Positions 1 to 10,891 of a stretch of 64,000 bases of DNA are shown one piece after another. Location: assembly GCA_037954235.1 (NCBI GenBank), contig JBBMOA010000004.1, positions 16,625,101-16,689,100 of the forward strand, written 5' to 3'. Each line of letters begins with the position of its first letter. Position 1 is the stretch's first letter. The notes beneath the pieces are model-generated. The model ran no database searches. It worked only from the letters and a program-made list of their open reading frames with translations, and was not told the DNA's origin. The translations under genes and the position numbers were made by a program. Origin of the DNA: Aulostomus chinensis (lineage: Eukaryota; Chordata; Actinopteri; Syngnathiformes; Aulostomidae).

Positions 1-893
1 ATCCAGGTCTGAGCGCCCGTAGTTGGAATAACTGATATGTTTACTGTATTATGGATTTTTAAAAAGGTTTTTATACTTTTTACTACACGTGGGAGAGAAA
101 AAAATCAATTCATTTGATCTAAATCGATATACAGACACCAAGATGTTGCATCTCTGCTTGTTACCTTTACTTTAAAAAGTGTAGATTTAATGCTATTGTA
201 CATTAGCATTCAATTACTTCATTTGCACGTAGCGATACCCAAGGCTGAACTCTCTCTGACATATTTACATTAAAAATGTACAGTATATATTGTCTCCGTA
301 TTCAAGTGTTTGTATCACATTAAAAATAAAAAAAAAAATACCCAAATTGATTCGCAATATTTGTAGAATGGTAATTACAATCAAATCGGTAACTAAGTAC
401 TAAGTAACTTACTAAGTAAATAAGTACTGTAACGATGAAAACCATGACTCAAGCGTTAGAAATTTATAACAATAAGTGTGACACGTCTGTGTGTTTCTGT
501 TACGAAGGATCAAACGGCCTTAAAAACAGCAACACAAAAAAAAAAAGGTTATCAAACATCAAGAAAAGTAACATTTCATTTCCTCGGGGGTCGCAGACAG
601 ACAGCAGACTGTTGTTTTTTTTTTACAAAAACAAATATTTTCAACACAGAAACACTTACAGTTCACATACAGTAACTTTAACTAACTTTGCACTTGTTCA
701 AGAGGGGTTTTATTCCGGAACATGCTGGACTTCTTATCAAAATGATGTTGTGACGGATCAAACCTCCACAGTGGTTCTGTCGTCACAGCTTTTATTGGAT
801 GGTACACTTGTGGTATTCACAGATGGCTGCTGATGGCTTTGTTTCTCCTCTGGTGTGTGGAGAGTAAAAGTGGGTTAATTTTGCTCCTGCCTC

Positions 894-934
<41 letters not shown>

Positions 935-2034
935 CTCCTTACAACCCCCAGCAACATAGCTGCCTGAGTGAGTCAGAGGCAAAAACCCGGACCACACACA
1001 AAGTACTGGAACCTAGGCCAAGTCTCTCTGTCTCTCTCTTTCTTTCTGTTTCGCTCGATCTCTCTCTTTCTCACACACACACACACTCTTCCATGAAAGC
1101 CACAAAAGAGGTTACAACTGCCATTCGGTTTGCTTCTAAATTAAAATATTACACCTACTGAATGTGACAGCCCACCCCCCCCCCCATAAAAAACAAAAAC
1201 AAAAACAAAAAAAATCTCTTCCCATGTCAGACGCTGAGGAATCAACTTTAAACCAACACTGAAATGTCATGTTTAGATTGCGGACTTGCGTCAGAGGCTC
1301 TTGAACATGCAGGACTGTTACAGCTCCCAAAGGAGAACAGGCGTCTGATTACAAAGTGAGATTGTCATGTGACTTGGGTTTTTAATTTGGCAGGTAGAAA
1401 CAGGGCTGAAGATGACGCGTCCGTTTATTGTACTTCTTCGCACTTTTGGCCAAAGATATCGAAGGACACACTAAATACGCCCAAACCTGAAGCGGAAAGA
1501 AACGATCAGATTTTGATAAACTGAAAATGCGATATCCATCTCAGGATTTTTTTTTTTTTTTTTTTTAAATATGATGATAATGTTCTTCAAAATGTTTCCA
1601 ATGTTCTTCTCTTTGTTGTAAAGCACTACGAGCAAGAATTTGTTTTTGTGCTACACAAATAAAGTTGAATTGAAAACACACCAAAGACAACGATCTTACA
1701 ACTTTTTTAAAAATACAGATGCAGTGTGAAGTTCATGTCAAACTCTCAACTAACAACCTCCTGATTTGGATTTTTTGTGAAGAATTGTTGGGCTGAGCAG
1801 ATTTTTTTTTGTTGCTTTTGGTCTTGAAGTAAGAGTTACAGGTAAGTAAACCAAAAAAAAAAAAAAAAAAAAATCTAAATGATGGGTGTGGCGTCGGCGT
1901 CACCTCAGGAAGTACAAAAGATGTTCTCAAACAAGCACAATAGCTCAGTGGGCATACACCACTGAGAATATGTCAGGCGCTGCATGTCTGTGCGCAAAGC
2001 TTGGGTTTGGCAAAAAAAAAAGAAAAAAAAGAAG
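1..2034. other. Noncoding DNA downstream of tspan33
   Basis: No credible coding exon was seen on either strand. The stretch holds (GT)n at 897-931, short (CT)/(CA) runs at about 1021-1088, poly-T and poly-A tracts, and a plus-strand tail-like segment near 1612-1680 with AATAAAGTTGAATTGAA that resembles the 3' ends of common fish repeats. Confidence 0.5.
897..931 (+). repeat. (GT)n microsatellite
   Basis: About 35 bp of GT followed by GCGCGC. Confidence 0.95.
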
Positions 2035-2933
2035 TTTATTTGTAATGGCAGCATATTAGGACATTGAACTCAGAAAATCCAGCGGCTATGAAATCATGCA
2101 GGAAAATGTGAGGAGGAACTGACATCACGAGCGGTGTGAGGTCGAGGAAGGACAACGAAGCAAAGGAGGCCACGTCGACCAGTGAGACCATGAGTTTAGG
2201 CTTCGCACGTCTCATCAAGCGTCCAGTTATAATGTGCACACTAGCATGTGTCATACTGTAATATGAGGTTTTTGTTACCCAGAGGTGATGTACACAAGAG
2301 AAAAACAAAACAGGATAAGAACCAATATACACTACATTCCAGCAAGTGGTGGCAGTTGCATCTCGTCAGCGTGAATGCGCGGTTATTCATAAGTAACATT
2401 CCCAATCATCCCTTTTCAAGCATCGGTTGCATTACGGAACACAAGTTATTCTTTTATAACTTTAGAGTCAAAACAGCCACTTGACATCGTGAAAACTGTG
2501 GAGAATGTGATCACAAAACCAAAACCGCCGCAATGTGTTTAAAATAAATTGTTTTCACCAAACATACTAAGATATGCACTGAGAAAAATAATAATTAAAA
2601 AAAAAAAAAAAGATACGAATGACCTCCCACTCCCTGTTGGCATCTTCAGTTTAAACAATAGAGATGAATGTCTTATTTAGGGTCAATGTTAACAACTGTA
2701 AAATGTTTAGCAAAGCAAGCCCGAATTCCATTTCTCCATCTGTTAACTTTGTTTGTACTCGTCTCTAATCCAAGGACATCCTCGAGCTTTCTGAGAAGTT
2801 CTGCATGTGTAACTGCAAGACACCACGCAGAAGATTCCTTGGACAGGAACACCTGGTTCCACCGTATCTCCCCGCAAACTGCTGGTGCTGCCACGTTTCT
2901 GTGCATCAAGGTCTGATCGGGTCTTGGCCTCGG
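2035..2933 (-). other. tspan33: tspan33 3' UTR with candidate polyadenylation signal
   Basis: On the minus strand an AATAAA hexamer (plus-strand TTTATT at 2035-2040) lies about 900 nt after the stop and is followed by a U-rich stretch. This is a plausible mRNA end, but A/T hexamers are common in this DNA and the true cleavage site was not verified. Confidence 0.5.
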
Positions 2934-3035
2934 TCAGCTCCACGGGTCAGAGCGGTGCTTCTGGTTGTAGTTCTGGAGCTCGATCTGGTCTTTGATCTGG
3001 TTGATCAAAATCTGAGACAAGAGGATTCCAACCAG
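2934..3035 (-). CDS. tspan33: tspan33 coding exon 8 (end of TM4, cytosolic tail, stop)
   Basis: Encodes LVGILLSQILINQIKDQIEL and a tail ending HRSDPWS, then TGA at 2934-2936. The DPW-containing tail is characteristic of TSPAN33. Acceptor is CTGCAG. Confidence 0.94.
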   Translation of the reverse strand: MVGILLSQILINQIKDQIELQNYNQKHRSDPWS

Positions 3036-3982
3036 CTGCAGAGGAGAAAGGCAGACAAATCACCATCAGCTTGCTGCACTAGTTAACATTAAAAAAAAAA
3101 AAAAAAAAGTTTATGGAAAGAAAGGAGGGGAACTTGATTTTTTTTTGTTTTTTTCAAACTGACGTCAGAGGAACTACGAAAAGTCTGTGCAAAACTATCT
3201 GTGGGGTGAAGATGTACAAAAACACACTTTCTAAAGATAGCGGGATGACGACAGGTGATTTTAAGAATGGGATATTCAAGATTGTGCTGGGATTATTATT
3301 ATTGTAAATCTGAAAATAAGCTCTACAGTTGCTAAATACAGCCCAACAGGACTAACTGTATTCAGGTCAGGGAACTGAGAAGAACAACACGATGAAACAA
3401 TCGGCCAAATCATACGATTTACCAAAATACATCAAAAATACTTAACAAAATCATGAGAGGGTCATTTAGATAGGCGGGCACTAAAGTAAATCTGACATTA
3501 AGTCCAAATTATGCAGTTTAACGTACTATTTATGAAGAAAAGCGCTGCTCTGTGCAATAAAAAAAACACAAATCAGTGTCTATTTTTATGACGCTTTATG
3601 AAGAGGTTTGATTTGTTATGTGCTGCTTCACACTTGCCTTTTCATTCATTCCATCATTTTTGTGAAGAATTCAAAACAGTGAATAGATCTATTTTTACCA
3701 GCGTCCTATGGAGTACCTGTGGTATGGCCAGTCCCAGTGCGATCCCTCCCAGTATGAACAGGTTACTGTGAATCCAGTTCACTAATTTGTCAATGCAGCC
3801 GTTCGTGTGGATGTAGTCTCCAGCTTTGATGTACTCTTCATTCTGCATGCCCTGTCCACACATGGTGTTGATAACCACCAGCTGCACACACATCGACAGA
3901 AAAAAATGAGTTTATTACATCAAAGAGTCATATAAATAAATTTATATATTTTCTCTCTCTGTCTGTCTCTCTCTATACACAT

Positions 3983-4016
<34 letters not shown>

Positions 4017-7000
4017 CCAGTCAAAAATTTTGACACACCTTCTCATTCTATGTTTTGCTGTTGCTTTTACTACTTTCTACATTGTACACACATACTGAAG
4101 ACATCAAATATGTGAAACATGATACATGGAATTATGGAGCAAAGAAAAAATTGTGAAATAACTGTAAATGTGTTTTATACTTCAGTTTCCTCAAAGTAGC
4201 CACCCTCTGCCTTGTGGACAGCGCTGCAAACCCCTGGCCTTCTCTCAGTGAGCTTCATGACGGCGTCACCTGAAGTGGTTTTCACCTCTCAGGTTTGCCT
4301 TGTCAGGGTTCATTTGTGGAATTTCTTGCCTTCTGAGTGGGGTTGGGACCATCAGTTGTGTTGTGCAGAAGTCAGGTTGGTACACAGCTGACAGCCCTTT
4401 TTGAAAACTGTTAATGTTCATATAATAAAATTGCAAAAACTTTGAATTCGTCCCCAAGCGCAGTCGCACAAACCATCAAGTGTTACGACCAAACTGGCTC
4501 ACATGAGGACGGCCCCAGGACAGGAAGACCAAGAGTCTCCTCTGCTGCTGAGGATGAGTTCACCTGAGGCCCCAGCCTCCGAAATCACAGGTTAACAGCA
4601 CCTCAGATTAGAGCTCAGATAAATCCTACTCAGAGTTCTAGAAGCAGACACACCTCTGCATCAACTGTTCAGAGGAGACTGCACCAATCAGGCCTTTATC
4701 ATTGAATAGCTGCTATGAAACCACTGCTAAGGAAAAGCAACAAGCAGAGGAGATTTGTTTGGGCCAAGAAACACAAGGAATGGACATCAGACCAGTGGAA
4801 ATCTCTGCTTTGGTCAGATGAGTCCAAATTTGAGATCTTTGGTTCCACCCACCGTGTCTCTGTGCAACACAGAAAAGGTGAATGGATGGTCTCCACGTGC
4901 ATGGTTCCCACTATGAAGCATGGAGGAGGAGGTGTGATGGAGTGGGGTTGCTTTGCTGGTGACACTGTTAGGGATTTATTCAAAATTGAAGGAACACTGA
5001 ACCAGCATGGCTACCACAGCATCCTGCAGCGACTTGCCATCCCATCCAGTTTGTGTTTAGTTGGACAATCATTTATTCTTCAACAGGACAACGACCCCAA
5101 ACACACCTCCAGGCTGTGTGAGGGCTCTTTGACCAAGAAGTAGAGTGATGGAGTGCTGCGCCAGATGACCTGCCCTCCACAATCAACTGACCTAAACCCA
5201 ATCCAGATGGTTTGGGATGAGATGGACCGCAGAGTGAAGGCTAAAGGGCCAACAAGTGCTCAGCATCTCTGGGAACTCCTTCAAGACTGTTGGAAAACCG
5301 TTCCAGGTGAAGACCTCATGAAGCTCATGGAGAGAACGGCAGGAGTGTGCAAAGCAGTAATCAAAGCAAAGGGTGGCTATTTTGAAGAATGGAAAATCTA
5401 AAACATGTTTTGAGTTATTTCAGGGTGGCTCGGTGGTGCAGTGGTCAGCACTGTCGCCTCACAGCAAGAAGGTTCAGGGTTCAAGCCCCAGCTCTGGCAC
5501 AGGCTCTTTCTGTGTGGAGTCTGCATGTTCTCCCTGTTCCTGTGTGGGTTCTCTCTGGTACTCCAGCTTCCTCCCACAGTCCAAAGACATCAAGAGAGGA
5601 CGAGGCTGATTGATACTCTAAATTGACCGTAGGTGTGACTGTGAGTGTGAATGGTTGTCTGTCCACATGTGTTGGTCCTGAGATGGACTGGTGACCTGTC
5701 CAGGGTGAACCCCACCTCTTGCCTGAAGGCCACTGGGATAGGCTCCAGCCCCCCCCCCCCCCCATTACCCTTAACAGGATAAGCGGTAGAAAATGGATGG
5801 ATGGAGCTACTACATAATTCCATATGTGTTCATCATACTTTTACTGCCTTCAGTAAGAATCTACAATGTAAACGATCATGAAAATAAAGAAAAAACATTA
5901 AATAAGAATGTGTGTCCAAACTTTTGTATGCATCATAAAGTTTCACCAGAGAGTTGAATGAAGATGACCTTGTCTTTGGTGAGGATACAACAAGAGAAGG
6001 GGACAGAGCATCGTTCTCTACTGGGATTGTCCTCGCTGCAGTTGAAGTACATGTTCTGGGACCAGTCAGTGTATGTCACACCCCCGCAGCAGCCAAACTG
6101 GGTACCAGACAGAAAGAAATGTTAGACTTCGTCACTGCATATAGCAACAAGTCCGATATTTATGGTTCTAAAATGAGAAGAACCTGGTGCGCACGTCTGT
6201 GTTCGGATTAAATCTCACCTCTTTCTGGCCAAAGTCGATGAGGTTTTGCAGATCTAGGTCATCTCTGTAGTGGACGATAGCATCACTGATCACCTCAGTC
6301 ACTTTACCCCGGGCCTGGCAAAACATGATGGAAAGAGATGTTAAAAAAAAGACGATGTCATCATAAAAAAGGTTGACAGAAAACCTTTAATGTATAAGAC
6401 TTTTCCCACGGTAAGAAAACAAAGCTGCTTTTCACGCAAATACTTAACACCAGAAAGCCATATCTTCGACTCCTGGCTGTGGGAGGGGGAAAAAAAAGTG
6501 CAGTGTTGTACACACTATGCCCAGCAGAGGGCAGTCATTCTCTATGACTCAGATTAAAAAGTACCCAAAAGTCCCCAAAAAAAAGAACAGCAGCAAGAAA
6601 AGGATAAATAAATAAAACCTCCCTCTTTTAGCACTTTTTGTTCAGCTTTATCTCCTCATTGAAGACTAGATTTAATATAAAATACATAAATATAAACTGC
6701 ACAAAGCACAGACAACTCAACAGCCCATTTTGATAACCATTAAAATAAATGGTCATACGCTAACAAAAGACTTTTTAAATGTGTATTTTTTTTTTAAATT
6801 GCAGAAAAATGTATGCATTTGCTTTGACGTGGAGATCTATTTTCATTACCTTATCTGAGAAGATGAATCCAAGAATACCAGCAGCCAGCTGGAGCAAGAA
6901 AATGATGGTCAGAGAGATACAGAACTGCAGAGAGGGAGAGAGAGAGAGAGAGAGGGAGTTTTGCATCTGTTTCCAGTCAAACTTCTTGATTCTGTGTCTT

Positions 7001-8645
7001 CATTTTAAGGAAAAAAAACAAAAACCTTTATGCAATATGGAAATTTATAGAGAGGTCAAAAACTCCTTAATTACCGTCTGCAGGAGGCAGATGTTTTCTC
7101 GTAGGGAGCCAACGCAGCCACAGAAGGTTATGATGAACATGAGGACCCCGACCACCATCAGCATCACAGCGGGGTCCACTGACAGACAAGCCAAAGCTGC
7201 TTCTGGAGTACAAGGACAAGTAGATGAAAACATGCAGGGAAGGCACAATTCTAATGTTGCATTTCCTTTTGAAACTTGTATTAAAGTACAGCAACACAAG
7301 AAGCTTTGTGACACGGACAAAGAGCCAGCACTCTTCTGACACTCGATACTCCCACAGTCTCACACTGAATGTTCACCCGGGCTCGTTCACCTGCATGTTT
7401 CGTCATACGGGCGTACACACCGATTGACACCATCACCAGAGAGATAATCTAGAGAGAGAAATAACAAAAAAAAAGAAGAAGAAGTCTGAATCATGTCTAC
7501 TTTTCAAAAGAAGTTTATGTTCATACTTGTCTAAGGAGTGGCACCAGTCACCACAACACTTAATCATGATTTAAGAAAGATGTGGGAAAAAATGACACAC
7601 ACACAAAGTGGCACCGACAAAATACAAGCAAACTGTACACAAGCAGAGACATTTTCAACGCTGCACTGTTTTTTTTTTTTTTTAAAAGAGAAAGAACTGA
7701 AGTACTTCTTGTATCTTGGAGTGTAGATAAGCTTTCCTTTAAAAAAAAAACCCCAACAACCTTTTAACTGAGGCTCAGAATCAAAGAAAGCCCTCTTCCC
7801 TCTCTGAATGACATGGATCCAGTTTCTCTAGACACTGCTCGTTCCTGGGAGGGAAGATGAGATTTATCGCCCTCTTTTTTAAGAAGCTTTCATTAAAAAA
7901 GTACAACAAACCCTGAAGCAAACTTATTTTTGCAGTGATGTATGTTACTAGGGACACAGATTGAACCACTCCATCACATTCTTGCATGATTCCACGGATG
8001 GATAGTTGAATAATGGATTATCGCCATACATCTGATAATAAATTGCCTTTAAATCTCAAATTATTCACCGCAAGTCATTTTGAAGGCATCTTATACAGAA
8101 CCTCAGTGTAGCCAGAGGCAACAGAAATGGCAACAACACATTCCATCGTGGGGTGCTTCAAGTTTTTGCACAGCCTTGTCCTGTTCATACATGGCTGCAT
8201 GGCACATTCACAACTGAAGGGTGTCTGACAGTCCAGAAAATACAGAAGTAAATGGATAAATATGAGTCTTTCAGATTAAAAAGAAAAAGGAACTCTTCAA
8301 GTTTTCCACCCACTTCCTCTCACTACCTTACTGAGTCTAATCTGTAACGACAGATCAGCTCCGACATGTTTGGGAGAAATCCCCTTAATGCTGCACATGA
8401 CACAGAGCAAACAACGCGGACTTTGCTTATTCAAACCCTGCAACCCAGTTGTAATTTTGTAGTAAGTCACACGACTACTACGACTACTACTAGTAGTAGA
8501 ATTATTGGTAATGGTGGATTTATTTTGTTATCTTATCTGCAAGACTCCATGAATGCTGGAATCAAAACCCCTCCTTTATGTCATGAAAGAAAGCAGTGAA
8601 ATAATAAATGTATAAGGCCACTGATCTCTCTCTCGCTCTCACCCA

Positions 8646-8688
<43 letters not shown>

Positions 8689-8817
8689 AGGTGTTTGCTG
8701 CTCAGCCATTGGACAAAAGTGATATTCTTGCTTTGAGCCTTTACAAATCAGGAATGTGGAATCAGATGTTTGTCCCACAATATTTCCTTTCTCAACGTTC
8801 TGTAAACAAAAAGGGCA

Positions 8818-8859
<42 letters not shown>

Positions 8860-9159
8860 TTAACTTCTCCACTCTTTCATGGCTACTGTTTAACTTGTGG
8901 AACAAGATAAATAAATCCAAAGCAGCAGCGTGCGCCTCAAAGTAAAAATCTCCAGTCTGATTTAGTTGGACGACTATAATCTCTATTTTTTATAATAATA
9001 AATCAGATTATTTATTGTATGTAAAAGGTGTTTGATTTTAAAAAAAGGACTCACCCAAAATATGAAATTAAATACGAACAGAAGGTATTTAACAACAGGA
9101 CTGACAAATGAAAAGTCCTCGTCATTTCCAGGTGCGCCTCTGCGTCTTCCTCTCCCCAT
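2934..9159 (-). CDS. tspan33: Tetraspanin-33 (TspanC8 tetraspanin), complete, 8 coding exons
   Basis: The coding sequence is complement(2934..3035, 3717..3881, 5969..6097, 6219..6314, 6850..6924, 7075..7202, 7391..7448, 9055..9159), 858 nt or 285 residues plus stop, close to the size I know for human TSPAN33. Every junction fits GT-AG and phase. Seen in the protein: an N-terminus beginning MGRGRRRG, TM1, a short loop with VGVYARMTKHA-like residues, TM2, the GCVGSLRENICLLQ turn, TM3, a large extracellular loop and TM4 (LGGIALGLAIPQ). The large loop has exactly eight cysteines, including CCGG, FNC, a CSVPFSCC cluster, MCGQ and NGC, which defines the TspanC8 group. Known of the family: TspanC8 proteins bind the metalloprotease ADAM10 and help it leave the ER; TSPAN33 is linked to erythroid and B cells. 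The start is the first in-frame ATG. Whether this is an 'a' or 'b' teleost paralogue cannot be told here. Confidence 0.95.
3036..3716 (-). other. tspan33: tspan33 intron 7-8
   Basis: A 681-bp AT-rich intron with nothing recognisable beyond its splice sites. Confidence 0.7.
3717..3881 (-). CDS. tspan33: tspan33 coding exon 7 (end of loop and TM4)
   Basis: A 165-nt, phase-0 exon. It encodes LVVINTMCGQGMQNEEYIKA, the last loop cysteine in NGC, KLVNWIHSNLF and the start of TM4. Donor is GTACTC. Confidence 0.95.
3980..4014 (+). repeat. (CA)n microsatellite next to the Tc1 end
   Basis: A CA run that stops exactly where the Tc1 terminal repeat begins. Confidence 0.95.
4440..5398 (+). pseudogene. 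Tc1-like transposase pseudogene
   Basis: Recognisable pieces of the DD34E transposase family are WSDESKFEIFG (first Asp), LQQDNDPKHTS (second Asp) and STDLNPIQMVWDEMDRRV (catalytic Glu). The N-terminal DNA-binding part is scattered over frames between about 4440 and 4710 with internal stops. A continuous frame runs from 4715 to a stop at 5141-5143, and the C-terminal part resumes at 5153. Family members are about 340 residues, so this copy is nearly full length but frameshifted. Known: the enzyme cuts and pastes its element into TA sites. Confidence 0.85.
5423..5808 (+). mobile_element. tRNA-derived SINE-like element (copy 1), inserted in the Tc1
   Basis: The head has an A-box-like TGGTGCAGTGG and a B-box-like GGTTCAAGCCC. 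The body contains CACAGTCCAAAGACAT and GGATAGGCTCCAGCC, and the tail is GATAAGCGGTAGAAAATGG followed by GGATGG repeats. This is the architecture of a fish SINE with a LINE-type 3' tail. A second copy of the same family lies at about 49227-49528 on the minus strand. Confidence 0.8.
5969..6097 (-). CDS. tspan33: tspan33 coding exon 6 (CCG motif and cysteine cluster)
   Basis: A 129-nt exon of 43 residues beginning FGCCGGVTYTDWSQNMYFNC and containing six of the eight loop cysteines. It ends ILTKDK before GTCATC, a weaker donor than its neighbours. The decayed Tc1 element ends only about 33 bp beyond this donor. Confidence 0.9.
6219..6314 (-). CDS. tspan33: tspan33 coding exon 5 (first helices of the large extracellular loop)
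   Basis: A 96-nt, phase-0 exon encoding ARGKVTEVISDAIVHYRDD then LDLQNLIDFGQKE. The wording is almost that of mammalian TSPAN33. Donor is GTGAG. Confidence 0.94.
6315..6849 (-). other. tspan33: tspan33 intron 4-5
   Basis: A 535-bp AT-rich intron with no recognisable element. Confidence 0.7.
6850..6924 (-). CDS. tspan33: tspan33 coding exon 4 (TM3)
   Basis: A 75-nt, phase-0 exon of 25 residues, FCISLTIIFLLQLAAGILGF followed by IFSDK. This is the third membrane helix and its exit into the large extracellular loop. Confidence 0.94.
7075..7202 (-). CDS. tspan33: tspan33 coding exon 3 (small loop, TM2 and GSLREN turn)
   Basis: A 128-nt exon encoding EAALACLSVDP, the TM2 stretch MLMVVGVLMFIITFCGC and the conserved cytosolic turn VGSLRENICLLQT. 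The GTAATT donor leaves phase 0. Confidence 0.95.
7391..7448 (-). CDS. tspan33: tspan33 coding exon 2 (end of TM1, small loop)
   Basis: A 58-nt exon encoding IISLVMVSIGVYARMTKHA plus the first base of the next codon. It has a TCTAG acceptor and a GTGAAC donor. Confidence 0.92.
7449..9054 (-). other. tspan33: tspan33 first intron
   Basis: A 1.6-kb intron containing (CA)n at 8647-8687 and (GT)n at 8819-8853. The two arrays are complementary and about 130 bp apart. No exon was seen. Confidence 0.7.
8647..8687 (+). repeat. (CA)n microsatellite
   Basis: About 41 bp of CA in tspan33 intron 1. Confidence 0.95.
9055..9159 (-). CDS. tspan33: tspan33 coding exon 1 (N-terminus and start of TM1)
   Basis: Thirty-five codons from the ATG at 9159 to FNFIFW, followed by a consensus GTGAGT donor. 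The frame contains EDFSFVSP and VVKYLLF, typical of the TSPAN33 cytosolic N-terminus and first membrane helix. No upstream in-frame ATG is present. Confidence 0.93.
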
Positions 9160-10675
9160 GGCGACACGCGTTTTATCCGAGTTAGCACGCAAATATCCCC
9201 TTTACGCGTCTCCGAGAGTCCGTCCGGAGACGAGTCAGAATGATGATGACATGGAACTGCTCACTTCCTTGTGCTATACTTGTGTCGACAGATACAACTG
9301 CTGTTGCTGCTGCTGCTACTGCTGGTTTGCCTGCGAGCCGCAGCAAACCTGCGCGACTGTCTGACACCCACTGAGCGTGTAGAAAACTGCGCGCGTGTGT
9401 GTGTGTGTGTGTGGGTGGGTGTGTTACTAATGTGGCTCACCGGTGATCACGTGATAAAACCTGTCTGGGGAGGGAGTTCCTTAACCTGCCAGGGTCCAAC
9501 GGTTGACCTCAGTGAAAGTCAAGTAAGTAGAGAGTTGAACAGCTGAAGTGAGTTTAATGTTGATTTTCCCCACAAATTAAGTGTTTTGCAGCAGCTGGCC
9601 GTAAACTAGGCTAAATAAAGATTAGGAAATGATTAATAAAAACATTGTTATGTGTACTTCAGCTTCTATAAATGTAGTTATGAGTACAGCAAGTAGGAAA
9701 TGGACTTAAGTCAATAAATATCAGTAGCAGGCGGGAAGTGCAGGCCATGTCCTTTTTCTTTGTTTTTGCATTTTATTAACGCCTATATTTTATGTGAATA
9801 TTTTAGTGCAAACTTCCATTTCAGCTCACCGAGGGAATCCGAATCAGTCCCATATACTAGATGAACAGGATAGAAAACACCTCTTTTTTTGGGAGGGGGA
9901 GGGCTTTTGCATGCTATATTTTATATGAATACAGTGTGGTTTTTCTTTTTATATATTGCAAAATACAACATTTACTTTCAATGGCTTGCATATGATGTGC
10001 CCCAGGGAGAGAGGGGAGAGGAATAGGACACAGCTAGCTTTAGGTATTAGTACTAGACTGGAAGTGTGGGACACACTTTAATTTTGTGTTATAATATTTT
10101 TTTTTCTATTTACTGCCTTCAGTATTATAAATGGATCTTTTAGTGCATTATTAATTAATTGCACAATTTACTTTTTTTCGCCAATGGCCTCTATGTCACG
10201 TGACCCAGTCTCCCCAAATGAATACCAAATGCAACCCAGCGCCTCAAAATTAATACCAAACCTTGTTCTCACCGCGAATATATCATGTTTCTTTCTTTCT
10301 TTCTGTCTTTCTTTCTTATGTAAATTGAATCTTACACGTTTGTCTCTATGGCAGCGAGCTTTGTTTATAACGCTCCGACTTTTATTTTGAAGGGGTAAAT
10401 GTACGCGCATAAAGTTTCAGCATCCGTCTTACCCGGAAGTTATCGTTGTTTTACCTGCTGTGAAAAGATATGCAAAAGGGGCGTTTTGTTATTTTTCCTT
10501 AAGTTTTTTAGAACATGGAAATGTCTTGGACGGGCAAAGGTTTGTGTGATAATATTATTTTTCTGCTCACATCAGTTGTTTGTTATTTTAGCGCACTACA
10601 AAGTAGCGAATGTTATTTTTAGCCTTTGTAGCTAAAAGTTGAGTAATACTCCGAGCCGCTACATGTTCGTGTGGG
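9160..10675. promoter_or_regulatory. Intergenic promoter region between tspan33 and the TIN2-like zinc-finger gene
   Basis: The two genes point away from each other across about 1.5 kb. The first 300 bp, next to tspan33 exon 1, is richer in CpG and holds a (CTG)n-like run at about 9299-9330 and a (GT)n run near 9397-9423. The half near the zinc-finger gene is AT-rich but carries an ETS-type CCGGAAGT. No transcription start could be fixed from sequence. Confidence 0.45.
10433..10440 (+). promoter_or_regulatory. ETS/GABPA-like site CCGGAAGT
   Basis: An exact CCGGAAGT core, about 240 bp upstream of the chosen start codon. ETS motifs are common in TATA-less vertebrate promoters, so a role here is inference. 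Confidence 0.3.
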
Positions 10676-10891
10676 ATGTTCTCTGCAGATTCACCTCTTC
10701 CTCTGGCTTCTCTACGCCTCCTGGTTCCTCCCGTGAGACTCATGTCCGCTTTTTTATGGCGAGTGATCCAGCAACACAACGTGACGCACTACGACAAACT
10801 GCTGGACTTCATCAGCCTGGTGACGGAGACGCTTCCCGAGCTGCTGAGTCCCCACCAGAGGGCTGAGCTGCTCCTGGGTCTGAGAGTGAAG
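10676..10891 (+). CDS. TIN2-like zinc-finger gene, coding exon 1
   Basis: Seventy-two codons ending GLRVK before GTAGGT. The ATG at 10676 has G at -3. An in-frame ATG at 10742 would cut off LPLASLRLLVPP, which belongs to the domain, so the upstream start is preferred. A possible acceptor (TTCTCTGCAG) just inside the exon leaves open a further 5' exon. Confidence 0.75.

Larger units (their letters stand above)
4015..5936 (+). mobile_element. Decayed Tc1/mariner transposon in tspan33 intron, split by a SINE
   Basis: The element starts after a TA at 4015-4016 with CCAGTCAAAAATTTTGAC, and ends near 5936 with a diverged inverted copy (GTGTGTCCAAACTTTTG). Between them lie a broken transposase frame and AT-rich tails typical of fish Tc1 families. 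After about 5423 the Tc1 tail is interrupted by a SINE and resumes near 5810 (ACATAATTCCATATGTG). The element is inactive: the reading frame is broken and the ends have diverged. Confidence 0.85.

Noticed and set aside
4715..5401. Two open frames that read as a transposase could be called a functional gene.
   Set aside because: They are separated by an in-frame stop, the N-terminal third is frameshifted and the element ends have diverged, so this is a pseudogene.
5440..5500. A possible tRNA gene from A- and B-box-like words.
   Set aside because: No cloverleaf can be drawn and the sequence continues into a SINE body. It is a tRNA-derived head.
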